Assembly (NCBI GenBank): GCA_900298995.1 | Contig: OMIC01000001.1 | Span: forward strand, 103,618-167,617 | DNA: 64,000 bases | Reading direction: 5' to 3' | Source of the DNA: Hyphomicrobiaceae bacterium | GTDB lineage: Bacteria; Pseudomonadota; Alphaproteobacteria; Rhizobiales; Aestuariivirgaceae | Shown here: positions 9,819 to 18,752 of the stretch, in pieces | Position numbering within the stretch: the first letter of the stretch is position 1 | How the letters are laid out: each line of letters starts with the position of its first letter | Notes under the pieces: model-generated | Seen by the model: the letters and a program-made list of their open reading frames with translations, nothing else | Told to the model about the DNA's origin: nothing | Databases searched by the model: none | Made by a program: the position numbers and the translations under genes

Positions 9819-11158
9819 GGCGTCTTCCCCTCTGGAAGGAGAAGACCGGTGACCGACGCGCGGCGGTCAAACACGCTGCGGGCCGCGGCGTTGACATCTG
9901 CCACGGTGACAGCCTGAAGGTCATTCTCCCAGTTGCGGACATCCGCGAGCGTCTGTCCGGTTGCCAGCGCCACACCGAACAGCCGGGCCAGCGCATCCTG
10001 CGAGTCGAGGAGGTAGACAGCTTCTGCAAGGGAGGCTTCGCGGCTCCGGTCGAGTTCCTCCTGAGTGACACCCTTCTCTACCAGTTCCGCAAGGACTGCA
10101 TCGATCGCCGTCTCGACCTGATCCGGGCTGACTCCGGGATTGGGCGCGGCATAGAGGCCGATCGTGCCGTAATCGAGTTGGCCGCCAGTGAACCACGCTC
10201 CAGTAAAGGCGGCGAGCTTTTGCTGCACGGTCAGTTTCTGATACAACCGGCTCTGGGTTCCGCCACCAAGGATCTCCGACAACAGGGTGATGGCAAGCTC
10301 CTCGCGCTGCGGGAGATCCCGCGCTGCCCGGGTGAGATACTGCCGCTGCCAGGTCGGCGTCGTTGCGCGCGCATCGCGCATGATCACCCGGCGCTCGGCC
10401 GTGGGTGGCGGTTCGGTCGTCCGACGCCTATCCGTGGGGGGCTGTTTGTTCTGAAGGACTCCATAGTACCGCTCTGCAAGGCGCTTCACCTCATCGGCCG
10501 AGACGTCGCCAGCGACGACAAGAATCGCATTCCGAGGTTCATAGTGTTGGGAATAGAAGTCCATCGCATCGGCGCGGGTCAGTTCCGAGACCTCGGTCAT
10601 CCATCCAATCACGGGCTTGCCATAGGGGTGCGCGGTGTAGAGTGCGGCATCCAATTGTTCGCCAAGCAGGCTCGCCGGCTCGTTTTCGGTGCGCTCGCGG
10701 CGCTCCTCCAGCACAACTGAACGCTCCGGAGGCACGCTATCTTCGGTCAGGACCAGGTTCTGCATGCGATCCGCCTCAAGCTCCATCACCAGCGGCAGTC
10801 GGTCTCTGGTGATGCGCTGGTAATAGGCGGTATAATCCTGCGTCGTGAAGGCGTTCTCATGTCCGCCATTGGCCCGAATGATACGGCTGAAGCTGCCCTC
10901 AGGATGTTTCTCGGTACCCTTGAACATCAGGTGTTCGAGGAGATGTGCGACCCCCGCCTTGCCCGGCGGCTCATCGGCCGCACCGGCCTTGTACCATACC
11001 ATGTGAGTGACAACTGGCGCGCGATGGTCGGGAACCACCACTACCTGCATGCCATTTTCCAGGGTGAAGGACGCGACATCGACATTCAGCGCATGGGCGG
11101 GAGACGGTTCTGCCAGCACAGCGAAGAAGAGCGGCAGGAGCCGCATGAACCGGATCAT
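9815..11158 (-). CDS. M16-family zinc metallopeptidase (active subunit)
   Basis: A 447-aa M16 peptidase with an N-terminal signal peptide (MIRFMRLLPLFFAVLAEPSPAHA). The zinc motif is intact: GVAHLLEHLMFKGTEKHP gives HxxEH, and a downstream Glu (NEPASLLGEQLDAALY region) can act as third ligand. The C-terminal half carries GGGTQSRLYQKLTVQQKLA. It likely forms a peptidase dimer with the zinc-less partner encoded immediately downstream. Its substrate in the periplasm is unknown; relatives degrade peptides or process envelope proteins. It sits between a small lipoprotein gene and mutL on the same strand. Confidence 0.93.
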   Translation of the reverse strand: MIRFMRLLPLFFAVLAEPSPAHALNVDVASFTLENGMQVVVVPDHRAPVVTHMVWYKAGAADEPPGKAGVAHLLEHLMFKGTEKHPEGSFSRIIRANGGHENAFTTQDYTAYYQRITRDRLPLVMELEADRMQNLVLTEDSVPPERSVVLEERRERTENEPASLLGEQLDAALYTAHPYGKPVIGWMTEVSELTRADAMDFYSQHYEPRNAILVVAGDVSADEVKRLAERYYGVLQNKQPPTDRRRTTEPPPTAERRVIMRDARATTPTWQRQYLTRAARDLPQREELAITLLSEILGGGTQSRLYQKLTVQQKLAAFTGAWFTGGQLDYGTIGLYAAPNPGVSPDQVETAIDAVLAELVEKGVTQEELDRSREASLAEAVYLLDSQDALARLFGVALATGQTLADVRNWENDLQAVTVADVNAAARSVFDRRASVTGLLLPEGKTP

Positions 11159-11181
11159 GGCGTTCCTTGCCGGCCGACGAG

Positions 11182-11634
11182 CTATTCGTCCTTGAAGATG
11201 TTTCCGATGTTGAACACCGTCCCGTAGCTGGGATTCTTGGCCTTCTTCGGGGCGATGTAATAGGCCTGCAACTCGTCACGGAGCTGCTGGTCGGTCTTTT
11301 TCGTACCATCCGCATTGTAGAGCGAGATGCCGGCATTGGTGAAGACGCTGTAGGGACCGTTGTCGACCGCGGCCACAGTGGCCGTGCCGGGGGTCGCCGG
11401 AGCGGTGAGGGCAGCCTGGCTCGCCGTCGCGGCGGGCGTAGGAGCGGGCGCAGCCGTACCGGGTGGCGGCAATCTGAGGTCAGGCGGCATGGTCAGATCC
11501 TGGCGCACCGCCAGAGTGTCGGTCGGAGTATCCTTTTCAAGATAGCTGCGCATCTTGTTGCCGCAGCCTGCAAGCCCGAGCGCCATGACGCCAAGCAACA
11601 CCGTTACAAAGGCGGATCTCATCCAGTTACCCAT
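11182..11634 (-). CDS. Small outer-membrane lipoprotein, BamF/DUF3035-like
   Basis: A 150-aa protein with a signal peptide and lipobox (VTVLLGVMALGLAGCGNK), so lipid-anchored at the Cys near residue 25. After it comes TDTLAVRQDLTMPPDLRLPP, similar to the short conserved 'PL..PPDF.LRPP' element of alphaproteobacterial DUF3035 proteins described as BamF in the outer-membrane assembly complex. A Pro/Ala-rich linker and a C-terminal part ending in YGTVFNIGNIFKDE follow. It lies between lspA, whose product would process it, and the M16 pair. The BamF assignment rests on a short motif and is moderate. Confidence 0.7.
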   Translation of the reverse strand: MGNWMRSAFVTVLLGVMALGLAGCGNKMRSYLEKDTPTDTLAVRQDLTMPPDLRLPPPGTAAPAPTPAATASQAALTAPATPGTATVAAVDNGPYSVFTNAGISLYNADGTKKTDQQLRDELQAYYIAPKKAKNPSYGTVFNIGNIFKDE

Positions 11635-11667
11635 TCTGCCGAACCGGCCCCGTACCTGCCGCCGGAA

Positions 11668-12168
11668 TTAGGCTTTTCGACGGCGATCCGGGCGTTCGCC
11701 CAACCACAATGACTCATACAGCAGCATCGCCACACCAGCAACGATGGCAACATCGGCCAAATTGAACACATACCAACTAAATAATTGATAATGAAAGTGA
11801 AAGAAATCGGCCACGGCGCCACGTAGCAGGCGATCGGTGACATTGCCCAGCGCCCCACCCATGACAAGAGCCAGGGCGGTCGCCCCCAGCGGGCGCGGGG
11901 TTCTGCAGGCCCAGACCCAGAGAACCATGGCGATCACGAGGCTCAGGACAACCAGGATTTCCTGGGTATGGGTCGTGAAAAGGCCATAGGAGATGCCGCG
12001 GTTCCAGACCATGACGAGGTCCAGAAAGGGCGTCACCACAACGGGAGATTTGGCCGTGATGTCATAGACATCAATCATCCACCACTTGTGGGTCTGGTCA
12101 ATGCCGAAGACCAGCGCCGTCACTGCCAGCACCAAAGGCGCGCGAGGGCTCCAGAAGCTGAGACCCAT
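11668..12168 (-). CDS. lspA: Lipoprotein signal peptidase
   Basis: Signal peptidase II, the inner-membrane aspartyl protease that cleaves prolipoproteins after lipidation. The 166-aa protein has four predicted membrane helices and both conserved catalytic regions: GALGNVTDRLLRGAVADFF and VFNLADVAIVAG, each contributing an Asp. The start at 12168 ([12 protein letters not shown]) overlaps the ileS stop by one base (TGATG), the normal ileS-lspA arrangement; the longer open frame lies inside ileS and is rejected. Confidence 0.95.
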   Translation of the reverse strand: MGLSFWSPRAPLVLAVTALVFGIDQTHKWWMIDVYDITAKSPVVVTPFLDLVMVWNRGISYGLFTTHTQEILVVLSLVIAMVLWVWACRTPRPLGATALALVMGGALGNVTDRLLRGAVADFFHFHYQLFSWYVFNLADVAIVAGVAMLLYESLWLGERPDRRRKA

Positions 12169-15035
12169 CAGACCGTCTTGCCGAAGCGCGTCTGCCATTC
12201 GCGGACCGCCTCGGCGTCGCGCGGCGTGATATCCGGGAACTCCGGATCGCGACCGACCTCCGCAGTGATCTTCCAGGACCTGGCGCATCTGCGGCCTTCC
12301 GCGGGCTTTACGACAACGGCGACGCCTTTGACGCCCTCAAGACGGAAGGCTTCCGCCGGGCCTTCGCCGGAAATGAGCCGTGCGCCAGACGTTATGGCGA
12401 TCTCGGCCAGATCTGCACCCTCAATGGCGGCCAGAAGGGCGGGGTTCGATACATGGACATCCGGGGCTGCCTCGAGCGCCGAGCCCATGGTTTTCTTCAC
12501 CTGGCGCTCGATCTCCAGCGCACCGGTGACAACTGAACGCAATTCACGGATCTTGTCCCACTTGGCGGCCAAATCCGGCGCCGCCCACTCCTGCGGGCAG
12601 CGCGCCAGTTGCATGAGGTGCACTGAAGATCCCTCGCCAGGGAAGCGCGCCAGCCAGACCTCGTCCATGGTGAAGGCCAGAACCGGCGCCCACCAGGTCA
12701 CGAGACAATGGAACAACTGGTCCATCACCGTGCGGCAGGATCGGCGGCGAAGGCTGGACCAAGGGTCGCAGTAGAGCGAATCCTTGCGGATGTCGAAATA
12801 GAAGGCAGAGAGGTCGACCGTCATGAAATTGGTCAAGAGCGCAAAAAGGCGCTTGTAATCAAACAGCTCATAGGCCTGACGAACCTGAGCTTCGAGCTCA
12901 TAAAGACGATGGAGGATGTAACGCTCGAGCTCCGGCATTTCACCTACCGGCACGATCTCCCAGTCGTGCAGACCATCAACAGCGCCAAGAAGGTAGCGCA
13001 TGGTGTTGCGGAGTTTGCGGTAAGCCTCGATGTTGGTCTTGAGAATTTCGGGACCAAGGCGCAGATCCTCGGCATAGTCCGAAGAGGCGACCCACAGACG
13101 CAGGATGTCCGCCCCAGACTGCTTGATCACCTCTTGCGGGGTCACGATGTTGCCGAGGGACTTTGACATCTTGCGTCCGTCCTCCGCAACCACGAAGCCA
13201 TGGGTGAGGACCGCGTCATAGGGCGCCCGTCCACGCGTTCCGCACGCCTCGAGAAGTGAGGAGTGGAACCAGCCGCGGTGCTGATCCGATCCTTCGAGAT
13301 AGAGATCCGCCGGCCATTTGAGGTCGGGCCGTTGCTCGAGACAGAAGGCATGGGTGGATCCGGAGTCGAACCAGACGTCGAGAATGTCGCGGACCTGCTC
13401 CCACTCGAGAACACTATGCCGCGTGCCAAGAAAACGCTGGGCAGCCCCTTCGGCAAACCAGGCATCCGCACCTTCTGCGGTGAAGGCTTCGATGATCCGG
13501 GCATTGACGTCCGGATCGTTGAGGATGGCACCCGTCTCCCGGTTCACGAACACGGCGATCGGAACGCCCCAGGCGCGCTGCCGCGAGATCACCCAGTCAG
13601 GGCGCTGCTCGATCATGGCGCGCAGCCGGTTTTGGCCCGCTGCGGGAAAGAACCGCGTCTCATCGATGGCCTTGAGCGCAATGTCGCGAAGGCCGTGGCT
13701 CGACATGGAAATGAACCACTGTGGCGTGTTGCGGAAGATGATCGGCTTCTTGGAGCGCCAGGAATGCGGGTACTGGTGCTTGAGCCGTCCGCGGGCGATC
13801 AGCGCGCCTGCATCCCTCAACGCGGCAATGACAGCCTCATTGGCATCGCCCTTCTCACCCTTGTCGGTGATCACGCGCTTGCCCGTGAAACCTGGTGCTT
13901 CCCGGGTATAAAAGCCGTCAGCATCGACCGTGAAGGGAATGGGGCCCGCCACCTTCTCCATCCAGATGACATAGTCATCAGCGCCATGTCCCGGAGCGGT
14001 ATGAACGAAGCCCGTGCCGGTGTCGTCCGTCACATGATCTCCATCCAGAAGCGGCACCGGGAAATCATAGCCGAGATGAGCAAGCGGATGATTGCAGACC
14101 ATGCCTGCAGGGTCGACATCGCCAAGCCGGTTGAAGGCGTCAACCTTTGCCGCCTTCATGACCTCCTCGGCCAGCCTGTCCGCGAGGATGTATCTGTCAC
14201 CCCGACCCGCCCAGTTTCCATCTGGCGCAGCCGTGACCTCGTAGAGGCCATAGGAAATGCGGGACGAGAAGCTGATGGCGCGGTTGCCGGGAATGGTCCA
14301 AGGCGTGGTGGTCCAGATCACCACACTGCTGCCGGACAGAGCGGCCGACCCGTCGCGCACCGGGAACTTCACCCAGATCATGTCGGACTGGTAGTCCTGA
14401 TACTCGACCTCTGCCTCGGCCAGCGCGGTCTTCTCCACCACCGACCACATCACCGGCTTCGAACCACGATAGAGCTGGCCGGATTCAGCGAATTTCAGAA
14501 GTTCCCCGGCGATCAGCGCCTCGGCCCGGTAATCCATGGTGAGATAGGGATTGTCCCAGTCGCCGGTAACGCCCAGGCGCTTGAACTCCTCGCGCTGCAC
14601 ATCAATCCAGTGTTCCGCAAACGATCGGCACTCCCTGCGGAAATCGTTGATGGGCACTTCGTCCTTGTTCTTGCCCTTTTCGCGGTACTGCTCCTCGATC
14701 TTCCATTCGATGGGCAGGCCGTGGCAGTCCCAGCCTGGCACATAGTTGGAATCGAAGCCCTGCATCTGCCGCGAGCGGGTGACGATGTCCTTCAGGATCT
14801 TGTTCAGCGCGTGGCCAATGTGGAGGTGGCCGTTGGCATAGGGCGGGCCGTCATGCAGCACATATCTGGGCCGGCCCGCACTCTGCATGCGAAGCTTGCC
14901 GTAGAGGTCCATATCTTCCCAGCGCTTCAGTAGCTCAGGCTCCTTCTGCGGCAGGCCGGCCTTCATGGCGAAGGAGGTCCTGGGCAGGAACACGGTGTCG
15001 CGGTAACGGTCGGTCTTGGGTGGCGTATCGGCCAT
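12168..15035 (-). CDS. ileS: Isoleucine--tRNA ligase
   Basis: Class I aminoacyl-tRNA synthetase charging tRNA-Ile. The 955-aa protein (ATG at 15035, [18 protein letters not shown]) has the HIGH signature in [17 protein letters not shown], the CP1 editing domain ([33 protein letters not shown]), the [10 protein letters not shown] segment and the KMSKS loop [13 protein letters not shown]. The extreme C-terminus keeps the fold ([20 protein letters not shown]) but lacks the full set of zinc Cys residues seen in the E. coli enzyme. A start 7 codons upstream is possible but unlikely. Confidence 0.98.
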   Translation of the reverse strand: MADTPPKTDRYRDTVFLPRTSFAMKAGLPQKEPELLKRWEDMDLYGKLRMQSAGRPRYVLHDGPPYANGHLHIGHALNKILKDIVTRSRQMQGFDSNYVPGWDCHGLPIEWKIEEQYREKGKNKDEVPINDFRRECRSFAEHWIDVQREEFKRLGVTGDWDNPYLTMDYRAEALIAGELLKFAESGQLYRGSKPVMWSVVEKTALAEAEVEYQDYQSDMIWVKFPVRDGSAALSGSSVVIWTTTPWTIPGNRAISFSSRISYGLYEVTAAPDGNWAGRGDRYILADRLAEEVMKAAKVDAFNRLGDVDPAGMVCNHPLAHLGYDFPVPLLDGDHVTDDTGTGFVHTAPGHGADDYVIWMEKVAGPIPFTVDADGFYTREAPGFTGKRVITDKGEKGDANEAVIAALRDAGALIARGRLKHQYPHSWRSKKPIIFRNTPQWFISMSSHGLRDIALKAIDETRFFPAAGQNRLRAMIEQRPDWVISRQRAWGVPIAVFVNRETGAILNDPDVNARIIEAFTAEGADAWFAEGAAQRFLGTRHSVLEWEQVRDILDVWFDSGSTHAFCLEQRPDLKWPADLYLEGSDQHRGWFHSSLLEACGTRGRAPYDAVLTHGFVVAEDGRKMSKSLGNIVTPQEVIKQSGADILRLWVASSDYAEDLRLGPEILKTNIEAYRKLRNTMRYLLGAVDGLHDWEIVPVGEMPELERYILHRLYELEAQVRQAYELFDYKRLFALLTNFMTVDLSAFYFDIRKDSLYCDPWSSLRRRSCRTVMDQLFHCLVTWWAPVLAFTMDEVWLARFPGEGSSVHLMQLARCPQEWAAPDLAAKWDKIRELRSVVTGALEIERQVKKTMGSALEAAPDVHVSNPALLAAIEGADLAEIAITSGARLISGEGPAEAFRLEGVKGVAVVVKPAEGRRCARSWKITAEVGRDPEFPDITPRDAEAVREWQTRFGKTV

Positions 15036-15098
15036 GGGCAAGGCTATCCAAATCAAGCGTTTGGCGGGTTCTAGCAGGTTTTGGGCGGCAATAAAGTG

Positions 15099-16055
15099 CT
15101 AGCGGCGGCGGGCTTTGGAATCGGCCATGACGCAGAGCATCTCCCACATCAGGTTGGCCGCCGTCACCGCGGTTATGCCGGTGGGGTCAAAGCAGGGAGC
15201 CACTTCGCAGATGTCGCCGCCAACCAGATGCTTGCCCTGCAGGCTCCGCAGCATCACCTGCGCGTCCCGCGGGGTGATGCCGCCAATCTCGGGAACGCCT
15301 GTTCCCGGCGCCCAGGCGGGGTCGATGCCGTCGATGTCGATGGTGACATAGCTCGGGCCATCGCCCAGTACCTCGGCGATTCTGGCGATCACGGCCGCGC
15401 GGCCCATGCGCTCATAATCATCGAAGGTGATGCAGGTGAAGCCCTGGTCCTGGCCCCATTTGATGTCGTCTGGCGAGAAGCGCGAGCCGCGCAGCCCGAC
15501 CTGGATGGTGCGCTTGGGGTCGATCAATCCCTCCTCCACGGCGCGGCGGAAGGTGGTGGCATGGTTGATCCGGGTTTCGGCAAGCGTATCGAGCGTATCC
15601 GCGTGGCTGTCGATCTGGAATACGCCCACCGGCCTTTCGCGGGCGATCGCCCTGAGGATCGGCAGCGGCACAGTGTGGTCGCCGCCGATCGTCAGAGGCA
15701 GGGCCCCGGCGGCATGGATGCGCTTGAAGAAGTCCTCGATCATCTGGATCGAGCGGGCAAGATCAATGGGGTTTACGGGCGCATCGCCGACATCTGCCAC
15801 ATTGCAGATATCATAGGGGGCGATCCCCGACACGTTGTGCACGCGACGTATCAGCCGCGAGGCCTCGCGCACCGCCGCGGGGGCCTGCCGCGCTCCGGCC
15901 CGGTAGTTGACTCCAATATCGAAGGGAACGCCCGACAGTGCGATGTCGAGCTCGGGAGAAATGTCATGGCGCTGGGTGCGCATGAAGGTGGCAATGCCGG
16001 CAAAACGGGGGGTGATGGCGGCATCAACGGGCTGGAAGCGCGGATCGTTCTTCAT
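15099..16055 (-). CDS. Ureohydrolase (agmatinase/guanidinobutyrase-like)
   Basis: A 318-aa manganese/nickel ureohydrolase that would release urea from a guanidino compound. The metal site is complete: TIGGDHTVPLPILRA, FQIDSHADTLDT and TIDIDGIDPAWAPGTGVPE. Agmatine, 4-guanidinobutyrate, 3-guanidinopropionate and guanidine are all hydrolysed by members of this family, so the substrate is open. The start at 16055 (MKNDPRFQPVDA) has GGAAAGG 8 bases upstream and fits family length; the upstream extension is antisense to the DUF1989 gene and is rejected. The gene is divergent from a DUF1989 (urea carboxylase-associated) gene, which supports a role in guanidino nitrogen metabolism. Confidence 0.9.
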   Translation of the reverse strand: MKNDPRFQPVDAAITPRFAGIATFMRTQRHDISPELDIALSGVPFDIGVNYRAGARQAPAAVREASRLIRRVHNVSGIAPYDICNVADVGDAPVNPIDLARSIQMIEDFFKRIHAAGALPLTIGGDHTVPLPILRAIARERPVGVFQIDSHADTLDTLAETRINHATTFRRAVEEGLIDPKRTIQVGLRGSRFSPDDIKWGQDQGFTCITFDDYERMGRAAVIARIAEVLGDGPSYVTIDIDGIDPAWAPGTGVPEIGGITPRDAQVMLRSLQGKHLVGGDICEVAPCFDPTGITAVTAANLMWEMLCVMADSKARRR

Positions 16056-16089
16056 TAAGGATACCTTTCCGGACGAGGGAGAGTAACGC

Positions 16090-16689
16090 TTGAGCAGCAC
16101 ACTACAGACCATTCCGGCCCGCCGGGGCAAGGCCGTTCGTCTGAACAAGGGCCAGTCGGTCAGGGTCATCAACACCCACGGCAACCAGGTGGTGGATTTC
16201 TGGGCCTTCAATGCAGGCGACATGCGAGAATACATGGGCATGGAACACTGCCGGGCTTTCTGGACCAGGCTTTTCCCGGTCGAGGGCGACAAGATGATCA
16301 CCAACCTTCGCCGCCCGATCCTGACCATGACAAGGGACGCCAGCCCCGGCCGCCACGACACCCTGATCGCGCCATGCGACAACGAACGCTACGGGCTCCT
16401 GGGCTGCACCCATTATCACGACAATTGCCGTGACAACCTGCATGCCGGGCTGGTGGAACTCGGCCACTACATTCCCTACACGCCGGATTCGCTCAACCTG
16501 TTCATGAACATCCCGTGGCATGACGACGGCAGCCTCGAATGGGGCAATTGCCTGTGCAGGCCCGGAGACTATGTAGTGTTCCGCGCCGAGATGGATGCGA
16601 TCGTGGCGTTTTCAGCCTGCCCGCAGGACATGCTGCCGATCAACAACGGCATCACCACGGAAGCCCATTTCGAGGTTCTGGACCAGTAG
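16090..16689 (+). CDS. DUF1989 urea carboxylase-associated family protein
   Basis: A 199-aa DUF1989 protein. Members next to urea/guanidine carboxylase genes act as carboxyguanidine deiminase subunits; others are uncharacterised. Visible conserved features are the N-terminal RRGKAVRLNKGQSVRVINT, HGNQVVDFWAFN, GLLGCTHYHDNCRDNL with possible metal-binding Cys/His residues, and CRPGDYVVFRAEMD. The start is a TTG at 16090 with GAGGGAGAG 6-7 bases upstream; the first in-frame ATG would remove about 44 conserved residues. Only 34 bases separate it from the divergent ureohydrolase start. No carboxylase is adjacent, so the partner reaction is unclear. Confidence 0.85.
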   Translation: MSSTLQTIPARRGKAVRLNKGQSVRVINTHGNQVVDFWAFNAGDMREYMGMEHCRAFWTRLFPVEGDKMITNLRRPILTMTRDASPGRHDTLIAPCDNERYGLLGCTHYHDNCRDNLHAGLVELGHYIPYTPDSLNLFMNIPWHDDGSLEWGNCLCRPGDYVVFRAEMDAIVAFSACPQDMLPINNGITTEAHFEVLDQ

Positions 16690-16698
16690 GAGCCGGTC

Positions 16699-18060
16699 TC
16701 AGCCAGTCCATTTCTCGCGAAGCGTCACGAGTTCCTCCGCCGCCGTGGGATGAACCGCGAGCGTTGCGTCAAAGTCGGACTTCTTTGCCCCCATGCGGAC
16801 GGCAATCCCCAGAAGTTGCGCCATCTCGCCTGCATCCGGCCCACAGATGTGGCAGCCGAGCACCCGGTCTGTCTCACCGTCGACCACAAGCTTCATCAGC
16901 GTCCGCTCATCCCTGCCAGAAAGGGTATGATTCATGGGACGGAAGCTGGTTTTGTAGATGTCAACTCTACCGAACCCCTGCCGCGCCTCGACCTCGGTCA
17001 GGCCTACGGTACCAATCTCCGGCTGGGAGAACACCGCCGTCGGCACAAGGGAATGATCAACCGCCACGGGCTTGCCGCCGAAGACCGTATCCGCGAAGGC
17101 ATGCCCCTCCCGGATTGCAACCGGCGTGAGATTGACGCGATTGGTGACATCGCCCACCGCATAGATGGACGGAACACTGGACCGGGAAAAGGCATCGACC
17201 TTGACCGCCATGTGCGGGGTGAGTTCAACCCCGGCCTTCTCGAGCCCGAGAGATGCGACATTGGGTATGCGGCCAGTTGCGAACATGACCTGCCCCGCTC
17301 CAAACTGGCTGCCATTGTCGAGGGTGAGACGGACGCCGTCGCCTGATCGCTCGAGCCGCACAACATCCGAGCGGGTCCTGATCTCAACGCCCTTCTTGGC
17401 CATTTCGGCGGCAAGATGGTTTCGGATATCGTCATCGAACCCGCGCAGGATCTGGTCGCCGCGGTAGACCAGCACGGTTTCGACGCCGAGGCCCGAAAAG
17501 ATGCCGGCGAACTCAACAGCGATGTAGCCGCCGCCAACGATAACGATGCGGGCCGGGAGACGTTCCAGATCAAAGGCCTCATTCGAGGTGATCGCAAGCT
17601 CGTTGCCGGGTAGATGTCGGGGAACGAAGGGCGTGGCTCCCGTGGCAACCAGAATATGGCGCGCGGTTATGCGTCGTCCCGAGGCCAGATGAACCTCATG
17701 CGGACCCGCCAGGGTGGCGCGTTCCAGGATCAGTTCGGCTCCGGCCGCCTCAAGATTACGGATATAAGCCTTGTTGAGCCGGTCGATTTCACGGTCCTTG
17801 TTCGCGACCAGTGTTGCCCAGTCGAAGGCGACCCGTTCGGAGGTCCAGCCGAAACCCACGGCGTCCTCGAAGGCCTCGGCGAAGTGCGATGCATGGACGA
17901 AGAGTTTTTTCGGAACACAGCCACGAATGACGCAGGTGCCTCCGACGCGATATTCCTCTGCAACGGCCACCTTCGCGCCATAACGCGCCGCAATGCGTCC
18001 GGCACGGACACCGCCCGCTCCGGCGCCAATCACAAAGAGATCGTAGTCGAAGCCGCTCAT
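16699..18060 (-). CDS. gor: Glutathione-disulfide reductase
   Basis: FAD-dependent pyridine nucleotide-disulfide oxidoreductase reducing glutathione disulfide with NADPH. The 453-aa protein has the N-terminal FAD site VIGAGAGGVRAGRIAARYG, the redox-active disulfide GGTCVIRGCVPKKL, the second nucleotide site IVIVGGGYIAVEFAGIFSG, and the dimer-interface C-terminus with the catalytic His (VHPTAAEELVTLREKW). The GGTCVIRGC form, with GCVPKK, is typical of Gor rather than lipoamide dehydrogenase. It overlaps the upstream rpiA stop by 4 bases on the same strand. Confidence 0.95.
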   Translation of the reverse strand: MSGFDYDLFVIGAGAGGVRAGRIAARYGAKVAVAEEYRVGGTCVIRGCVPKKLFVHASHFAEAFEDAVGFGWTSERVAFDWATLVANKDREIDRLNKAYIRNLEAAGAELILERATLAGPHEVHLASGRRITARHILVATGATPFVPRHLPGNELAITSNEAFDLERLPARIVIVGGGYIAVEFAGIFSGLGVETVLVYRGDQILRGFDDDIRNHLAAEMAKKGVEIRTRSDVVRLERSGDGVRLTLDNGSQFGAGQVMFATGRIPNVASLGLEKAGVELTPHMAVKVDAFSRSSVPSIYAVGDVTNRVNLTPVAIREGHAFADTVFGGKPVAVDHSLVPTAVFSQPEIGTVGLTEVEARQGFGRVDIYKTSFRPMNHTLSGRDERTLMKLVVDGETDRVLGCHICGPDAGEMAQLLGIAVRMGAKKSDFDATLAVHPTAAEELVTLREKWTG

Positions 18061-18752
18061 GCCTTGCGGAAAGTCTTCACACCGTCGTCTGTGCCCATCA
18101 GCACGATGCCGCAGATGTCGATGAACAGGCCGTGATCGACGACGCCGGGAATGGAGCCAAGAAGATGGTCAAGCCGCCGGGCGTCGGGAATGGCGCCGAT
18201 CGCCACGTCGATGATGGCATTGCCGCTGTCCGTGACAAAGGGCTTGCCCTGCTTCTGGCGAAGCACCAGCTTGCCCTTGAGGTTGCAGATGCGGAGCGCT
18301 CGCTCGATCTTCCAGGCAGTGGCATTGATCCCGAAGGGCACCACCTCGACAGGCAGCGGGAAACGGCCCAGCGTGGCGACCTTCTTCGACTGATCGGCAA
18401 TGACCACCATGTAGCGTGATGACGATGCGACGATCTTCTCGACCAGCAGTGCTCCGCCACCACCCTTGATAAGCTGGAAGCTGGCATCGAACTCGTCTGT
18501 GCCGTCAACGGTCACATCGAGATGCGGATGCTTCTCGAGGGTCGTCATCTTCAGGCCAAGATCGCTGGCAAGCTTGAACGTCGCCCGGGAACTGGCCACA
18601 CATTCGACGTCGAGACCACCCTTGGCGCGAGCAGCCAGCTCGCGGATGAAATGATTGGCGGTGGTGCCCGTCCCGAGCCCCACTTTCATACCAGACTTCA
18701 CATAGTCAAAGGCGGCAAGCGCCGCGGCCTTTTTCTGATCTTCTGTCGTCAC
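18057..18752 (-). CDS. rpiA: Ribose-5-phosphate isomerase A
   Basis: Interconverts ribose 5-phosphate and ribulose 5-phosphate in the pentose phosphate pathway. The 231-aa protein has VGLGTGTTANHFIRELA for phosphate binding, TVDGTDEFDASFQLIKGGGG with the catalytic acid residues, and FGINATAWKIERAL. Start and stop overlap both neighbours by 4 bases (gabD-like gene upstream, gor downstream), so the three genes form a coupled minus-strand operon that links NADPH and pentose metabolism. Confidence 0.97.
   Translation of the reverse strand: MTTEDQKKAAALAAFDYVKSGMKVGLGTGTTANHFIRELAARAKGGLDVECVASSRATFKLASDLGLKMTTLEKHPHLDVTVDGTDEFDASFQLIKGGGGALLVEKIVASSSRYMVVIADQSKKVATLGRFPLPVEVVPFGINATAWKIERALRICNLKGKLVLRQKQGKPFVTDSGNAIIDVAIGAIPDARRLDHLLGSIPGVVDHGLFIDICGIVLMGTDDGVKTFRKA

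Noticed and set aside
13263..14933. 556-codon plus-strand frame opposite ileS
   Set aside because: ileS has both class I signatures on the minus strand; the opposite frame shows none.
16056..16382. N-terminal extension of the ureohydrolase frame
   Set aside because: It is antisense to the DUF1989 gene, lacks similarity to the family and the internal ATG at 16055 has a good Shine-Dalgarno.
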